Of a stretch of DNA of 64,000 bases, positions 35,124 to 43,944 are shown in pieces. The position numbers and the translations under genes are program-made. The notes beneath the pieces were generated by a model, which saw only the letters and a program-made list of their open reading frames with translations, had not been told where the DNA came from and ran no database searches. Each line of letters starts with the position of its first letter. Position 1 is the stretch's first letter. The stretch spans positions 62,001 through 126,000 of the forward strand of contig JABABK010000001.1 in the NCBI GenBank assembly GCA_014238285.1, given 5' to 3'. Origin of the DNA: Hellea sp. GTDB taxonomy: Bacteria > Pseudomonadota > Alphaproteobacteria > Caulobacterales > Maricaulaceae.

Positions 35124-35160
35124 TGGCGTGGACCCCGCTCTACAGCGGGGTGTGCGAGTT
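35124..35160. repeat. Family B half-repeat (B2)
   Basis: GGCGTGGACCCCGCTCTACA, GCGGGGTGTGCGAGTT matches only the right arm of B1/B3; the left arm is missing. It lies between the MipA gene and copy B3. The rest of the 320-bp stretch from 35054 to 35374 is non-coding and mostly occupied by B2 and B3. Confidence 0.7.
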
Positions 35161-35229
35161 TGGTGCTGACTGAGGCATAATCTTCATACCATTTGCCGCT
35201 AAATTTTAACAAAAAATACTTATTCTCCT

Positions 35230-35345
35230 CTCCGCTCATCCCGCTGAAGAGCGGGATCCACGCAATGGTTGGGTTGTTGATCCTTTAAAATAATTCTGAC
35301 TTTAATCTGAGCGTGGGCCCCGCTCTGCAGCGGGGTGAGTGAGTG
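35230..35345. repeat. Palindromic repeat family B, copy B3
   Basis: Same arrangement as B1: CTCCGCTCATCCCGCTGAAG on the left and GCGTGGGCCCCGCTCTGCAG on the right, ~40-nt interior beginning ATGGTTGGGTTGTTGATCC. It is in direct orientation relative to B1, so B1 and B3 bracket the MipA/OmpV gene. Confidence 0.88.
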
Positions 35346-35374
35346 TTTAAACCCGCTCCACACTATCCGGCAAT

Positions 35375-35923
35375 TTATCCATATAACATTTCTACGAAAT
35401 CATCGAAGGTCGCCGCAATTTCATGATATCGAATAAACCCTTCTGCATAGTCTTCTGCATACTCCTGGCCGATTACTCGCGGGGAACTCAGCCCTGTTCG
35501 ATAATCCAAGGCTATTGCGATATCATCACCTATTTCACGATTGATAATTATATTTAGAGCCAATTCGACATCCTGCCACGGTAAGTCATAAGGGCCTGTT
35601 TTGGAGCCTTTGTATTCGTGGGATCTTTTATCTTCGTCTTGATGGTGTTCCATAAATAAAATTGAGGACTCGCGAATCATTTCGTCGTGTGATTGCGGGA
35701 AATGAAGCGGATCTTTGATGAAAGGCGCTACCTGCTGCATGACCCCTTCTTCGGGATGGAGCCATTTTCCGCGATCAAGCATCATTTGCAATTTGGGCGG
35801 TAATGGTAGCTTAGAGAGCAATGCTTCACGCTGTGCCTTGCGTTGATAAAAATCGGATAGGTGGTTTTGGCCTAAGTTTTTCTCGCTAATTGGTATTCCC
35901 AACAATTTTTTGAACCAATTCAT
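35375..35923 (-). CDS. Hypothetical protein coupled to molybdopterin oxidoreductase
   Basis: 182 residues, overlapping the upstream molybdopterin enzyme by 4 bp (ATGA). No signal peptide or membrane helix. It is acidic and charged, with PFIKDPLHFPQSHDEMIRES and DLPWQDVELALNIIINREIG near the middle, and an aromatic C-terminus YHEIAATFDDFVEMLYG. No Cys cluster, so it is unlikely to be an Fe-S subunit. Possibly a chaperone or assembly partner for the upstream enzyme, but I do not recognise a family. Confidence 0.7.
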   Translation of the reverse strand: MNWFKKLLGIPISEKNLGQNHLSDFYQRKAQREALLSKLPLPPKLQMMLDRGKWLHPEEGVMQQVAPFIKDPLHFPQSHDEMIRESSILFMEHHQDEDKRSHEYKGSKTGPYDLPWQDVELALNIIINREIGDDIAIALDYRTGLSSPRVIGQEYAEDYAEGFIRYHEIAATFDDFVEMLYG

Positions 35924-38022
35924 AAGCGCTCAACACTCACTGGAACCCCGTTCAAAACCGCATTGCCCGACAGCTTATCAATGATCCCTGGATCGGTCAG
36001 GTCGTTACACGACACCCCCGGTCTTTCGCTGGCGATAGATAGTTTCACGCCTTTTTTGCCGTGGCCGTATCCATGAGGAATAGAGATGACGCCGGGCATC
36101 ATGTCTTCGGTTAATTCTGTTTCAAGCTCGACCGAGCCTATCGTATTGAACACTTTGGCCATGACGCCGTCTGATAGTCCAAGTGCTTCGGCGCTATCCG
36201 GATGGATCATCATGGTGCAGCGATCCTTACCTTTGATGAGGCGACGGCTATTATGAAGCCAGCTATTATTGGAGCGGATATGACGGCGGCCGATAAGCAG
36301 GAAATTGTCATTTTGCGCGCCAGATACTGCATCTGATAAATGGCTTTCAAACGCGTCCCAGTCCGGCATGACCGGTTTGGGCATACATTCGATTTTTCTG
36401 TGCTCTGTTTTGAGGCGTTCCGGTAGTCTTGGTATTAAAGGCCCCATGTCATAGCCGTTTTCGTGCTTGGCGATTTCATCCAGGGTCACGCCAATAGGCG
36501 AGGCTTTGATGATTTCTGCCAGCATGTTTTTTGGTTCGATCTTGGGCAGGGAGCTGTCGCCGCTGCGCTCTTTCATAGCAGAGGTCAGGCCGTGGAGGAT
36601 TTCCCAATCAGCTTTACTGCCGTCTTTTTTATCAAATAAAGCCGGAGAATAGGCGGCGTAATTGCGAATAGACAGCGGGGCAAAGAAGAGATTGTAGTGA
36701 TCATTCTGAAGCGGCCCGCAAGGCGGCAAGATGTAATCGGCATGCATTGTGGTTTCGGTTATATACATGTCGAGGCTGACCATTAATTCTAGGTCTTTGA
36801 GAGCTTCGCCGATATGTTGCCCGCCGGGGGCAGATAGCACGGGATTGCCCGCGATTGTCACAAGCGCGCCGATTTGACCATCGCCAGATGTGGTAATCTC
36901 TGCGGCAAGTTCAGCCGCTGGAAGTTCACCCAGAACTTCGGGTGAGCCTTTTAGGCGGGTGTGATAGCGGCCATAAGAGCCGGTGCCGCTGCGCTCAACC
37001 GGATCAAACAAACTGTTGGGGAACATCACGCCGCCCTCGCGGTCGACATTGCCGGTGGCGACATTGATCATATTGATCAGGTAGTGATTAAGCGTGCCAA
37101 AGCGCACCACAGAGACGCCGAGCCGCCCATACATAATGGCCGGTTGCCCGCTGCCAAGCTCTGCAGCCAGACCATCAATTGTGTCTTTATCAATGCCGCA
37201 ATGGCTTGTGAGATCATCCATCTTAAAGCCGTCTAGACGGGTCAGAAGTTCTGGCCAGTTTTCCAGCATAGATTCAAGCCGCCCAGGTTTGGTCAGGTTC
37301 TGGTCTTTGAGAGATTTTAAGATCGCAAAGAACAGAGCCGTATCGGTGCCGGGCCGCACAAAATGATGCGCGTCTGCGACCTTGGCCGTTTCGGTGCGGC
37401 GCGGGTCGATGACGACTAATTTGCCGCCGCGTTCTTGCAGGCGTTTGACCCTGTTTCTAAAATTTGGCACGGTCCAGATCGAGCCGTTAGAGGCCATGGG
37501 GTTGCCGCCCACAATCACCATTAACTGCGTGCGGTCTATATCGGGCACGGGGTAAAGGGCGTTATGGCCATAGACCCATTTCTGGGCAATCATATGAGGA
37601 ATTTGATCAAGGGTTGTGGCGGAATAGACGCCCTTACTGCCCCAAGATTTTAGAAAGCCGCGCATGTAAAAATTCGTGGAATAATTATGGGCATTGGGAT
37701 TGCCAAGATAAACTGCGGGTACTTTGGGGCCGGTTTTGACGCGCTCAAGCTTTTGCGCAATTTCGGTAAAGGCTTGGTCCCATGATATTTCTTCCCAGCT
37801 TTCGCCGTTTCGTTTCATTGGCGTACGTAATCGATCCGGATCATTTTGAAGATCAGGAATGGCGGTTGCTTTGGGGCAGATAAAACCTTCGGATAAAACA
37901 TGATCGGGATTACCTTTAACAGACACCACCTGTTCGTCCCTGACGGTCATCAACACCCCGCAATTAGCTTCACAAATATGGCAGGTTCGGGCGTGGATGA
38001 ATTCACTGGAAGTTTCGGGCAT
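35920..38022 (-). CDS. Molybdopterin oxidoreductase (DMSO reductase superfamily)
   Basis: 700 residues from the ATG at 38022 (AGGAGAG upstream; a GTG at 38037 is less likely). The N-terminal [4Fe-4S] site is C14-x2-C17-x3-C21 ... C49 in ARTCHICEANCGV and GFICPKA. The molybdopterin domain includes YLGNPNAHNYSTNFY, the VIVGGNPMASNGS dinucleotide segment, and VVIDPRRTETAKVADAHHFV. The C-terminal dinucleotide-binding domain starts LLIGRRHIRSNNSWLHNS. No Tat signal is visible, so the enzyme is predicted to be cytoplasmic. Electron acceptor and substrate are unknown; it lies alone except for the coupled 182-residue partner. Confidence 0.93.
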   Translation of the reverse strand: MPETSSEFIHARTCHICEANCGVLMTVRDEQVVSVKGNPDHVLSEGFICPKATAIPDLQNDPDRLRTPMKRNGESWEEISWDQAFTEIAQKLERVKTGPKVPAVYLGNPNAHNYSTNFYMRGFLKSWGSKGVYSATTLDQIPHMIAQKWVYGHNALYPVPDIDRTQLMVIVGGNPMASNGSIWTVPNFRNRVKRLQERGGKLVVIDPRRTETAKVADAHHFVRPGTDTALFFAILKSLKDQNLTKPGRLESMLENWPELLTRLDGFKMDDLTSHCGIDKDTIDGLAAELGSGQPAIMYGRLGVSVVRFGTLNHYLINMINVATGNVDREGGVMFPNSLFDPVERSGTGSYGRYHTRLKGSPEVLGELPAAELAAEITTSGDGQIGALVTIAGNPVLSAPGGQHIGEALKDLELMVSLDMYITETTMHADYILPPCGPLQNDHYNLFFAPLSIRNYAAYSPALFDKKDGSKADWEILHGLTSAMKERSGDSSLPKIEPKNMLAEIIKASPIGVTLDEIAKHENGYDMGPLIPRLPERLKTEHRKIECMPKPVMPDWDAFESHLSDAVSGAQNDNFLLIGRRHIRSNNSWLHNSRRLIKGKDRCTMMIHPDSAEALGLSDGVMAKVFNTIGSVELETELTEDMMPGVISIPHGYGHGKKGVKLSIASERPGVSCNDLTDPGIIDKLSGNAVLNGVPVSVERL

Positions 38023-38084
38023 AGTCTCTCCTGACACTTAGCTTATGCGGAGTTATTGATGTATGCAATTATTTTCATATGTTT

Positions 38085-38098
38085 TGTTTGAGCAAACA
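38085..38098. promoter_or_regulatory. 14-bp palindrome upstream of molybdopterin gene
   Basis: TGTTTG-AG-CAAACA, 63 bp upstream of the molybdopterin oxidoreductase ATG in a stretch with little other structure. It may be an operator for an unlinked regulator. Single occurrence noted, so support is limited. Confidence 0.4.
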
Positions 38099-38216
38099 TA
38101 CTGTGAAACGTTCCGGCATGGATAAATTTAGAGCAGTCGCGAGTTAGTTGTACCGGCTGATATTTCTTAAGGCCGCCAACGTAGTGAAACTTCAGCGTTT
38201 CTGATGGTGTCTTCCC

Positions 38217-39884
38217 TTAATAGTCAGCTATTGTCTTTAGTTTTAGGATTACATCGTTTTTTAATTGTTGTCCGATCCGATAGTTACCAACAAACTCTAT
38301 TGCTTGATGTTTGTTCGTCAATCCTAAGGAAGTTAAGTGAGCTACGGAGCTTTCAATTTTTTCAGAGTCACCTGATTTTATCGAACACATAAGATCTATG
38401 ACTGCATACCAAGTCAAATTTTGTTTTGAAAACCGATTAAAGCATTCTGTGCCAATATTAGTAAAACTTCCATAAAGCGAATTGTGAATCACTTCAATTT
38501 CATAGTGACTATTATCCTGATACCCACTCAAGTTTCTTGCCCGCTCTGCGTAAACCAGAGCTTTGTCCCAGTTCTCTAAAAAATAGCCTTCTACGTGCGC
38601 TATAAGCATCATGAACTCGGAATTGTAAGAGTATTTCTTTTCAAGTAGAAAAACCATGTGGCGCATAATTTCCAAATCTGGGTTTTTTTTCGTAAATTCT
38701 ATGTGTAAAGAGTAATATAAAATGAAGTTATCATCTGGACTTAATTCTTGGGCTGTTTTGATATGATTTTCTGCATATTCTACCGTCCAGTGATCAGGCA
38801 TTTCAACTATATCGACATTGGCATTTAAAATAGCCTTGCCTAACAACATATATTGGGCCGCAGAAGCGGTTTTCTTTTTTATAAGGTCTTCCATGCATGA
38901 ATAGGTTGGGGCAAATAAATTTGCAGCATCATTCGACCAATAATCGTACATACCGGCAATACATACTACATTCGATTTCATTGGTGAATTGGGAGATTGG
39001 GATTTTAAAACATGCTGCGCAATAAAGCCTATTGGGTTGACAAAATTGTCCGTCAATTGAGCGACTTTTTCAAATGCTCCACTTTCCGAACTCGATATAT
39101 CCACCGACGTACTGGCTAGTAACAAGCCTGATTGTTCTTCTTTGGCGCGTAAGGAAATATTCGTCATATTGTTTCTGTCAACCATCGACACACTCAATAT
39201 ATAAATTTGCGCGGTTTCGGGGCACAAATCTGTACTTGAAATATGTTTAACGCCTAGGGATTGAATGATTGCCGCTTTTATGACCTCTACATATTGTTTG
39301 TGTTCATCACTTTGATTTCTTATCATAGGGTCGTAGTCAAGTTTGACGTTTGGGTAATAAATCGAGCAGTTATCAGAAATATCTTGACTGTTTTTAAGCC
39401 CTGTTTTTGAAATGAAAGTAAAGGCCAATAACATTATAATAAAAACGGCAGCTGCTCCGAGTAGGATGAAATTAGATTTAGCTGTCTTTTTGGGATGTGG
39501 TTTTTTGGGTATGTGCGGAGTGTCTGTCAGTTTTTCGTTGACGTGAATTAAAAACCCTCCTTTGGGGAGCTCAATTACAAAAGGGTTGGCGCCGCCATTA
39601 AAAACTTTCAAATTCTTACGTAGCCGGGACATTTCGGCGCGAACTATACTATCTATTTGTGGATCGAAATCTTGTGGCCGTTCAAATATATCGATGGCTA
39701 TGGCATAGGCGCTAATTTGCTCGCTTTCGCCGAGGGCATTTTTCTCTAACAGATATTTCAGAAGGTTTTGCTGTCGCCTTGATGTTCCAAGAACATTACT
39801 GGCTAAGACAGCGTCATATGCTTCTTCCCAAGAGCTCACTACAATCCTTTGTGCACATTCCAGTTGGAATCGAACACCCCGCAT
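38217..39884 (-). CDS. Membrane-bound DNA-binding-like/TPR protein, tandem paralogue 1
   Basis: 555 residues. The N-terminal ~110 carry the conserved block VSSWEEAYDAVLASNVLG, RRQQNLLKYLLEKNA, ISAYAIAIDIF and DFDPQIDSIVRAEMSRLRKN, followed by IELPKGGFLIHV. This resembles a winged-helix-like domain that precedes sensor or TPR domains in many bacterial proteins (family knowledge). One transmembrane helix (about 134-158, FILLGAAAVFIIMLLAFTFI) leads to a periplasmic region with weak TPR-like helices (for example YAENHIKTAQELSPDDNF). It suggests a ToxR/CadC-like membrane regulator. It shares its N-terminus with the next two genes but has a more divergent C-terminus. Start could be the internal GTG before SSWEEAY. 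Confidence 0.82.
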   Translation of the reverse strand: MRGVRFQLECAQRIVVSSWEEAYDAVLASNVLGTSRRQQNLLKYLLEKNALGESEQISAYAIAIDIFERPQDFDPQIDSIVRAEMSRLRKNLKVFNGGANPFVIELPKGGFLIHVNEKLTDTPHIPKKPHPKKTAKSNFILLGAAAVFIIMLLAFTFISKTGLKNSQDISDNCSIYYPNVKLDYDPMIRNQSDEHKQYVEVIKAAIIQSLGVKHISSTDLCPETAQIYILSVSMVDRNNMTNISLRAKEEQSGLLLASTSVDISSSESGAFEKVAQLTDNFVNPIGFIAQHVLKSQSPNSPMKSNVVCIAGMYDYWSNDAANLFAPTYSCMEDLIKKKTASAAQYMLLGKAILNANVDIVEMPDHWTVEYAENHIKTAQELSPDDNFILYYSLHIEFTKKNPDLEIMRHMVFLLEKKYSYNSEFMMLIAHVEGYFLENWDKALVYAERARNLSGYQDNSHYEIEVIHNSLYGSFTNIGTECFNRFSKQNLTWYAVIDLMCSIKSGDSEKIESSVAHLTSLGLTNKHQAIEFVGNYRIGQQLKNDVILKLKTIADY

Positions 39885-39963
39885 TACTTTAAGCGGGTGG
39901 CAAGGGCTTGTCTATTGCTTAAGTCGAGTGTGAGCCGCTATCGCTGTTTAAACCTCAGTGGTT

Positions 39964-41559
39964 TCAATTGGAAAACACCGGACAGTCTTTCAGCACTTTT
40001 TTATCCAGATAAACGCCTGAAACTGATGTGTGAAAGTTTCTGAATTTCACATAGTCGATGTATTTTTCTTTTGTTTCCATATCTTGGGATTTCGCCATAT
40101 TGATTGTATCAGAGAGATCGTCTGTTGGTTTCAAATGACAGGATAACGCAATATTATAGGACGCGGCAAATTTGGATATTGTCGGAGAAACCAAATTGTA
40201 GTGTTTTAAAGCTTGATCCTGGTCATTTAAGATTAGAGAATGCATGGCGTATATTAGATGTACATTGCTGGGTTTATGGCTCACGCCAACAGAAAGCATG
40301 TCCGCATAGAAAATTGCCTTTTTCCAGTCCCCCAAAAAAACCCCATATATATAAGCCCCATAAAATTGAGCATTCAGGTTATTGGAAAAGTCATCCAGCA
40401 ATTCTCCAATTGATTCATTCAGCGCTGATGTATCAAGAGGCCGTTTATAAGTTTCAATTTGCGTGTCCATCATGTGATGACGTAGTGTTTTAAACGCTAA
40501 TTCTTCGGCTGTTTTCAATTCGTGTTGCGCTAGTTGTAGCGGATTTGAAACATCGATTTTTATGCCGCCCACATGGGCTTGAGAATAGACGTTTGCGCGC
40601 CGAAGATGAATGAGGCTTTTTTCCTCCACCAAATGGGTGAGCTCAGGGCGTAAACACTCAAGGGGCGATTTGTTAAAGTATTTTGGCGCATCTTTCATTG
40701 TGTGAGTGAGGGCAAAGAATACACATTTGAAAAGATATTGTCTGGTCTCGGAAATTTCAGTGTTTGTTGCGTGATATAAAGATAAAAAACCTAACGTATC
40801 GAAAATGTCAAAGTGAATTTCGCGAATTAATATGTCGGATATCAGGTCAGTATTTTTTCCCGCTAACGTATATTTTTTTGACCAAATGAGCTTGCCGCCT
40901 TTTGTATATATTAAAGCGCAGAGTAATGCGTCGTCGATTGAAAATTTGATCCTATAATCTTGGTTCGATTGTGTAGAGGGAGAGGCCCAATTATCGCGTT
41001 CTGCCAAAGCGTGTAGCTCGCTTTCAAGTTTTGCCATGCCTGGCTTAAGTCTTTCGCGGGCGTTTTTTTCATCGACTTCGATATAATATGTAATCTTGAA
41101 AGTTTCGTCTATCGGCCGCAAATTTCCGTTAGACTTTGTTTGAAAAACCAACAGAAGTAGCCCGCCGAAAACAACGGCTATACCACCGATAATAAACTTA
41201 TTGATAATGGACTTAAAATGGGTTTTGGAATCACCTTGAGTGACCTGAATATGGAAACTTCCTAAAGGCAGACTGATATGAAACCCATGGTCGTCCCCAT
41301 TAAAAACTGTCAGGTTTTTACGTAAGCGAGACATCTCAGCGCGGACAATACTGTCAATTTGAGGGTCAAAATCTTTAGGGCGTCCAAAAACGTCGATGGC
41401 GATACCATACGCGCTGATCGGATGGTTGAGTTCGCGCGCGTTGTGCTCTAAAAGATAGGCGAGTAGGTCTCGTTGCCGCTTTGAGGTTCCAAGGACATTC
41501 GCCGCTATAACCGTTTCATATGCTTCTTTCCACGAACTCACTTCATTTCTTTTAGACAT
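39964..41559 (-). CDS. Membrane-bound DNA-binding-like/TPR protein, tandem paralogue 2
   Basis: 531 residues. The N-terminal block is VSSWKEAYETVIAANVLG, KRQRDLLAYLLEHN, ISAYGIAIDVFGRPKDFDPQ and DSIVRAEMSRLRKNLTVFNG, then SLPLGSFHIQV. A transmembrane helix lies at about 127-147 (FIIGGIAVVFGGLLLLVF). The periplasmic part matches paralogue 3 closely (RPIDETFKITYYIEVDEKNA, LYHATNTEISETRQYLFKCV and YGAYIYGVFLGDWKKAIFYA). Gap to paralogue 3 is 7 bp, so they share a transcript; the gap to paralogue 1 is 79 bp. Confidence 0.85.
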   Translation of the reverse strand: MSKRNEVSSWKEAYETVIAANVLGTSKRQRDLLAYLLEHNARELNHPISAYGIAIDVFGRPKDFDPQIDSIVRAEMSRLRKNLTVFNGDDHGFHISLPLGSFHIQVTQGDSKTHFKSIINKFIIGGIAVVFGGLLLLVFQTKSNGNLRPIDETFKITYYIEVDEKNARERLKPGMAKLESELHALAERDNWASPSTQSNQDYRIKFSIDDALLCALIYTKGGKLIWSKKYTLAGKNTDLISDILIREIHFDIFDTLGFLSLYHATNTEISETRQYLFKCVFFALTHTMKDAPKYFNKSPLECLRPELTHLVEEKSLIHLRRANVYSQAHVGGIKIDVSNPLQLAQHELKTAEELAFKTLRHHMMDTQIETYKRPLDTSALNESIGELLDDFSNNLNAQFYGAYIYGVFLGDWKKAIFYADMLSVGVSHKPSNVHLIYAMHSLILNDQDQALKHYNLVSPTISKFAASYNIALSCHLKPTDDLSDTINMAKSQDMETKEKYIDYVKFRNFHTSVSGVYLDKKVLKDCPVFSN

Positions 41560-41566
41560 TCCGGTG

Positions 41567-43204
41567 CTACATCACTGTGGCAAAAACCGAGCAATCTTCC
41601 AGGACTTTTTTATCTAGATAGATATCTGAAACTGCCGCGTGAAAGTTACGAAATTTCACATAGTCGATATACTGTTTTTTCGTCGCGAGGCCCTGAGATT
41701 TTGCCTGGCTACCAATCTCAGAAAGATCACTTTCGGGCTTTAAAGTACAGGAAAAGGCGATGTCACGGGCCGCAGCAAATTTAGATATTTCGGGTACGAT
41801 CAAATTATAATGTTCTAAGGCTTGATCATGGTCGTTTAAGGTTAGGAAATGCATTGTGTAAATTTGATGTATAAAGCCACGGCGGTTCTTCTGGCGTGCA
41901 GAAATCATGTCCGCATATAAAGTTGCCTTTTCCCAATTTCCCAAATAATAGCCATATACAAAAGCTCCATAATATTGAGCCATCGGGTTAGTGGAAGAAT
42001 TTTCAAGTAATTCCCCGACAGATTCATTCAGCGCTTTTAAATCAAGGGGCTGTTTATAAGATAGGATTTTCGTGTTTACGATGTGATAGCCTAATGTTTT
42101 GTAGGCTAGTTTTTCCGCCTTTTTCAGTTCGGATTTTGCTAAGATTAGAGGACTGGAAGCCTTGGTTTTGATCCCTCCTATATGAGCTTGCGAATATATA
42201 TTGGCCCTTAAGACGTGAATGAGGCTTTTTTCTTCAGCTAAACGGGTGAGTTCGGGCCGCAAGCAATCGAGCGGCAAAGATTGCAAATATTTAGGCGCAA
42301 ACTCTATCGTGTGAGTCAGGGCGGCGAAAGCGCATTTATAAAGGTATTGTTTTGTTTCGGAAATTTCAATATTTGTTGCGTGATATAATGGCAAAAACCC
42401 CACCGTAAAGAAAACGTCCATATATACCTTACGGACCAATACATCTGATATGGGATCAATCCCGTCTTCCGGCATCGTATATTTTTTAGACCAAATCAGC
42501 TTGCCACTTCTCGTATATATTAGGATACACAGCAATTTATCATCATTTGAAAATTTGAGTGTATAATCTTGGTTCGGGTCTGTTGAAGGCGATGACAAAG
42601 GACCCCATGCGGCCAAAGCGTGTAGCCGGCTTTCAAGTTTTGCCATGCTGAGTTTCGTTCTTTCACCAGAATTTACTTGGTCAACTTCGATATAATAAGT
42701 GATTTTGAACGTTTCGTCGATGGGCTGCAAATTATCCGTGGATTTTGGTTGAGAGGATAAATGGGTCCACAGAAGAAACACACCTACGATAAGGGCTACA
42801 CCTCCACTCATGAAAGCTTTAAGCCTAGGCTTAGAGGTGGATGTTACGGTTTCCTGAGTGAATTGAATTTTGAAACTTCCTTTTGGAAGATCGAATTGAA
42901 AACCATGCTCACCGCCATTAAAAACGTTCAGGCTTTTACGTAAGCGAGACATCTCTGCCCGGACAATACTGTCAGTTTGCGGGTCAAAATCTTTAGAGCG
43001 GCCGAAAACGTCAATAGCGATACTATAGGCGCTAATTTGTTCGCTTTGTCCTGCAGCACTTTTTTCTAAAAGATGGGAGAGCAAGTCATGTTGGCGCTTT
43101 GAGCTGCCCAAAACATTTGACTCTAGAACAGCCTCATATGCTTCTTCCCAAGAACTCACGTCTACCCTTATATGCACCAAATAGTGTTCGTTACCCTGCT
43201 TCAC
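41567..43204 (-). CDS. Membrane-bound DNA-binding-like/TPR protein, tandem paralogue 3
   Basis: 545 residues, the first of the three in transcription order. The N-terminal block is VSSWEEAYEAVLESNVLGSS, KRQHDLLSHLLEKSA, ISAYSIAIDVFGRSKDFDPQ and DSIVRAEMSRLRKSLNVFNG. A transmembrane helix near 134-152 (AFMSGGVALIVGVFLLWTHL) precedes a periplasmic domain very similar to paralogue 2 (QPIDETFKITYYIEVDQVNS, YHATNIEISETKQYLYKCAF). Likely the product of a recent duplication of paralogue 2. Function is probably transcriptional regulation in response to a periplasmic signal (inference). Confidence 0.85.
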   Translation of the reverse strand: MKQGNEHYLVHIRVDVSSWEEAYEAVLESNVLGSSKRQHDLLSHLLEKSAAGQSEQISAYSIAIDVFGRSKDFDPQTDSIVRAEMSRLRKSLNVFNGGEHGFQFDLPKGSFKIQFTQETVTSTSKPRLKAFMSGGVALIVGVFLLWTHLSSQPKSTDNLQPIDETFKITYYIEVDQVNSGERTKLSMAKLESRLHALAAWGPLSSPSTDPNQDYTLKFSNDDKLLCILIYTRSGKLIWSKKYTMPEDGIDPISDVLVRKVYMDVFFTVGFLPLYHATNIEISETKQYLYKCAFAALTHTIEFAPKYLQSLPLDCLRPELTRLAEEKSLIHVLRANIYSQAHIGGIKTKASSPLILAKSELKKAEKLAYKTLGYHIVNTKILSYKQPLDLKALNESVGELLENSSTNPMAQYYGAFVYGYYLGNWEKATLYADMISARQKNRRGFIHQIYTMHFLTLNDHDQALEHYNLIVPEISKFAAARDIAFSCTLKPESDLSEIGSQAKSQGLATKKQYIDYVKFRNFHAAVSDIYLDKKVLEDCSVFATVM

Positions 43205-43265
43205 CCTAAAACGGGTGTAGGTGATTGTCTATTACGTATGCTGTTATGGGTAATATTACCGCGCG

Positions 43266-43904
43266 TTATGGACAAATATTGTTGATTAATTGATTGATTT
43301 TTCCATGATCTTTTGTGCCGGGAGCGCGTTCAACGCCTGAGCTGACATCAAAAATGGGTGCACGCGATTTTCGGGATGATTCGGTGATGTTTTCCGGGGT
43401 TAATCCGCCCGCGAGCATCCAGGTTTTTGGTAGTGGCGCGCCTTTTAATATGTTCCAATCAAAGCTGATGCCGTGGCCGCCGCGTATGGTTTCCCCTTTG
43501 GGCGGCTTGGCATCAAATAATAAAAGATCAGCAAAACCGCTATAGGCCATGGCAGCGACAATATCATTGCGGGTTGAAACGGGTAAGGCTTTGATGGTTT
43601 TGACATTAAAGCGTAAGGCGATGTCGGCGAGCCGCTCTGGGGGCTCATCGCCGTGGCACTGTACGTAATCTGGCTGCATTTGAGCCGTGATACGTGTTAG
43701 GAGATCATCATTTGCGTTCACGGTGACGGCGACGCACGGAACTATACCTTTCGCGGGCAGCGCAAGGCGGGCGGCCTCGATGACGCTCAGGCGGCGTTTG
43801 CTATGGGCCTCGACGATAAAGCCGAGCATGTCAGCGCCGTGCTGAATAGCCGCTTCCACATCCTGCGCGCGAGTTAACCCGCATATTTTGACTCTAGCTC
43901 TCAT
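43266..43904 (-). CDS. trpF: Phosphoribosylanthranilate isomerase
   Basis: 212 residues, a (beta/alpha)8 enzyme of tryptophan synthesis that performs the Amadori rearrangement of phosphoribosylanthranilate. Signatures: RVKICGLTRAQDVEAAI with the catalytic Cys8, ADMLGFIVEAHSKRRLS, DYVQCHGDEPPE, LLFDAKPPKGE, then WMLAGGLTPENI and FDVSSGVERAPGTKDHGKI. Same strand as trpB and trpA, but about 11.6 kb upstream of trpB; between trpF and trpB lie eight unrelated genes and three repeats. Confidence 0.96.
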   Translation of the reverse strand: MRARVKICGLTRAQDVEAAIQHGADMLGFIVEAHSKRRLSVIEAARLALPAKGIVPCVAVTVNANDDLLTRITAQMQPDYVQCHGDEPPERLADIALRFNVKTIKALPVSTRNDIVAAMAYSGFADLLLFDAKPPKGETIRGGHGISFDWNILKGAPLPKTWMLAGGLTPENITESSRKSRAPIFDVSSGVERAPGTKDHGKINQLINNICP

Positions 43905-43944
43905 GAAGCTCGTCTAGCTCTTGCTGCACCTATGGCCAAGATAA

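Noticed and set aside
39858-39915. tRNA-like string (GGAATCGAACACCCC and a short stem) on the minus strand
   Set aside because: No cloverleaf could be built: acceptor and anticodon arms do not pair, and the segment overlaps the N-terminal region of a regulator paralogue.
43249-43260. GGTAATATTACC palindrome between trpF and the first regulator paralogue
   Set aside because: Short, AT-rich and isolated; without further half-sites or conservation it cannot be called an operator.
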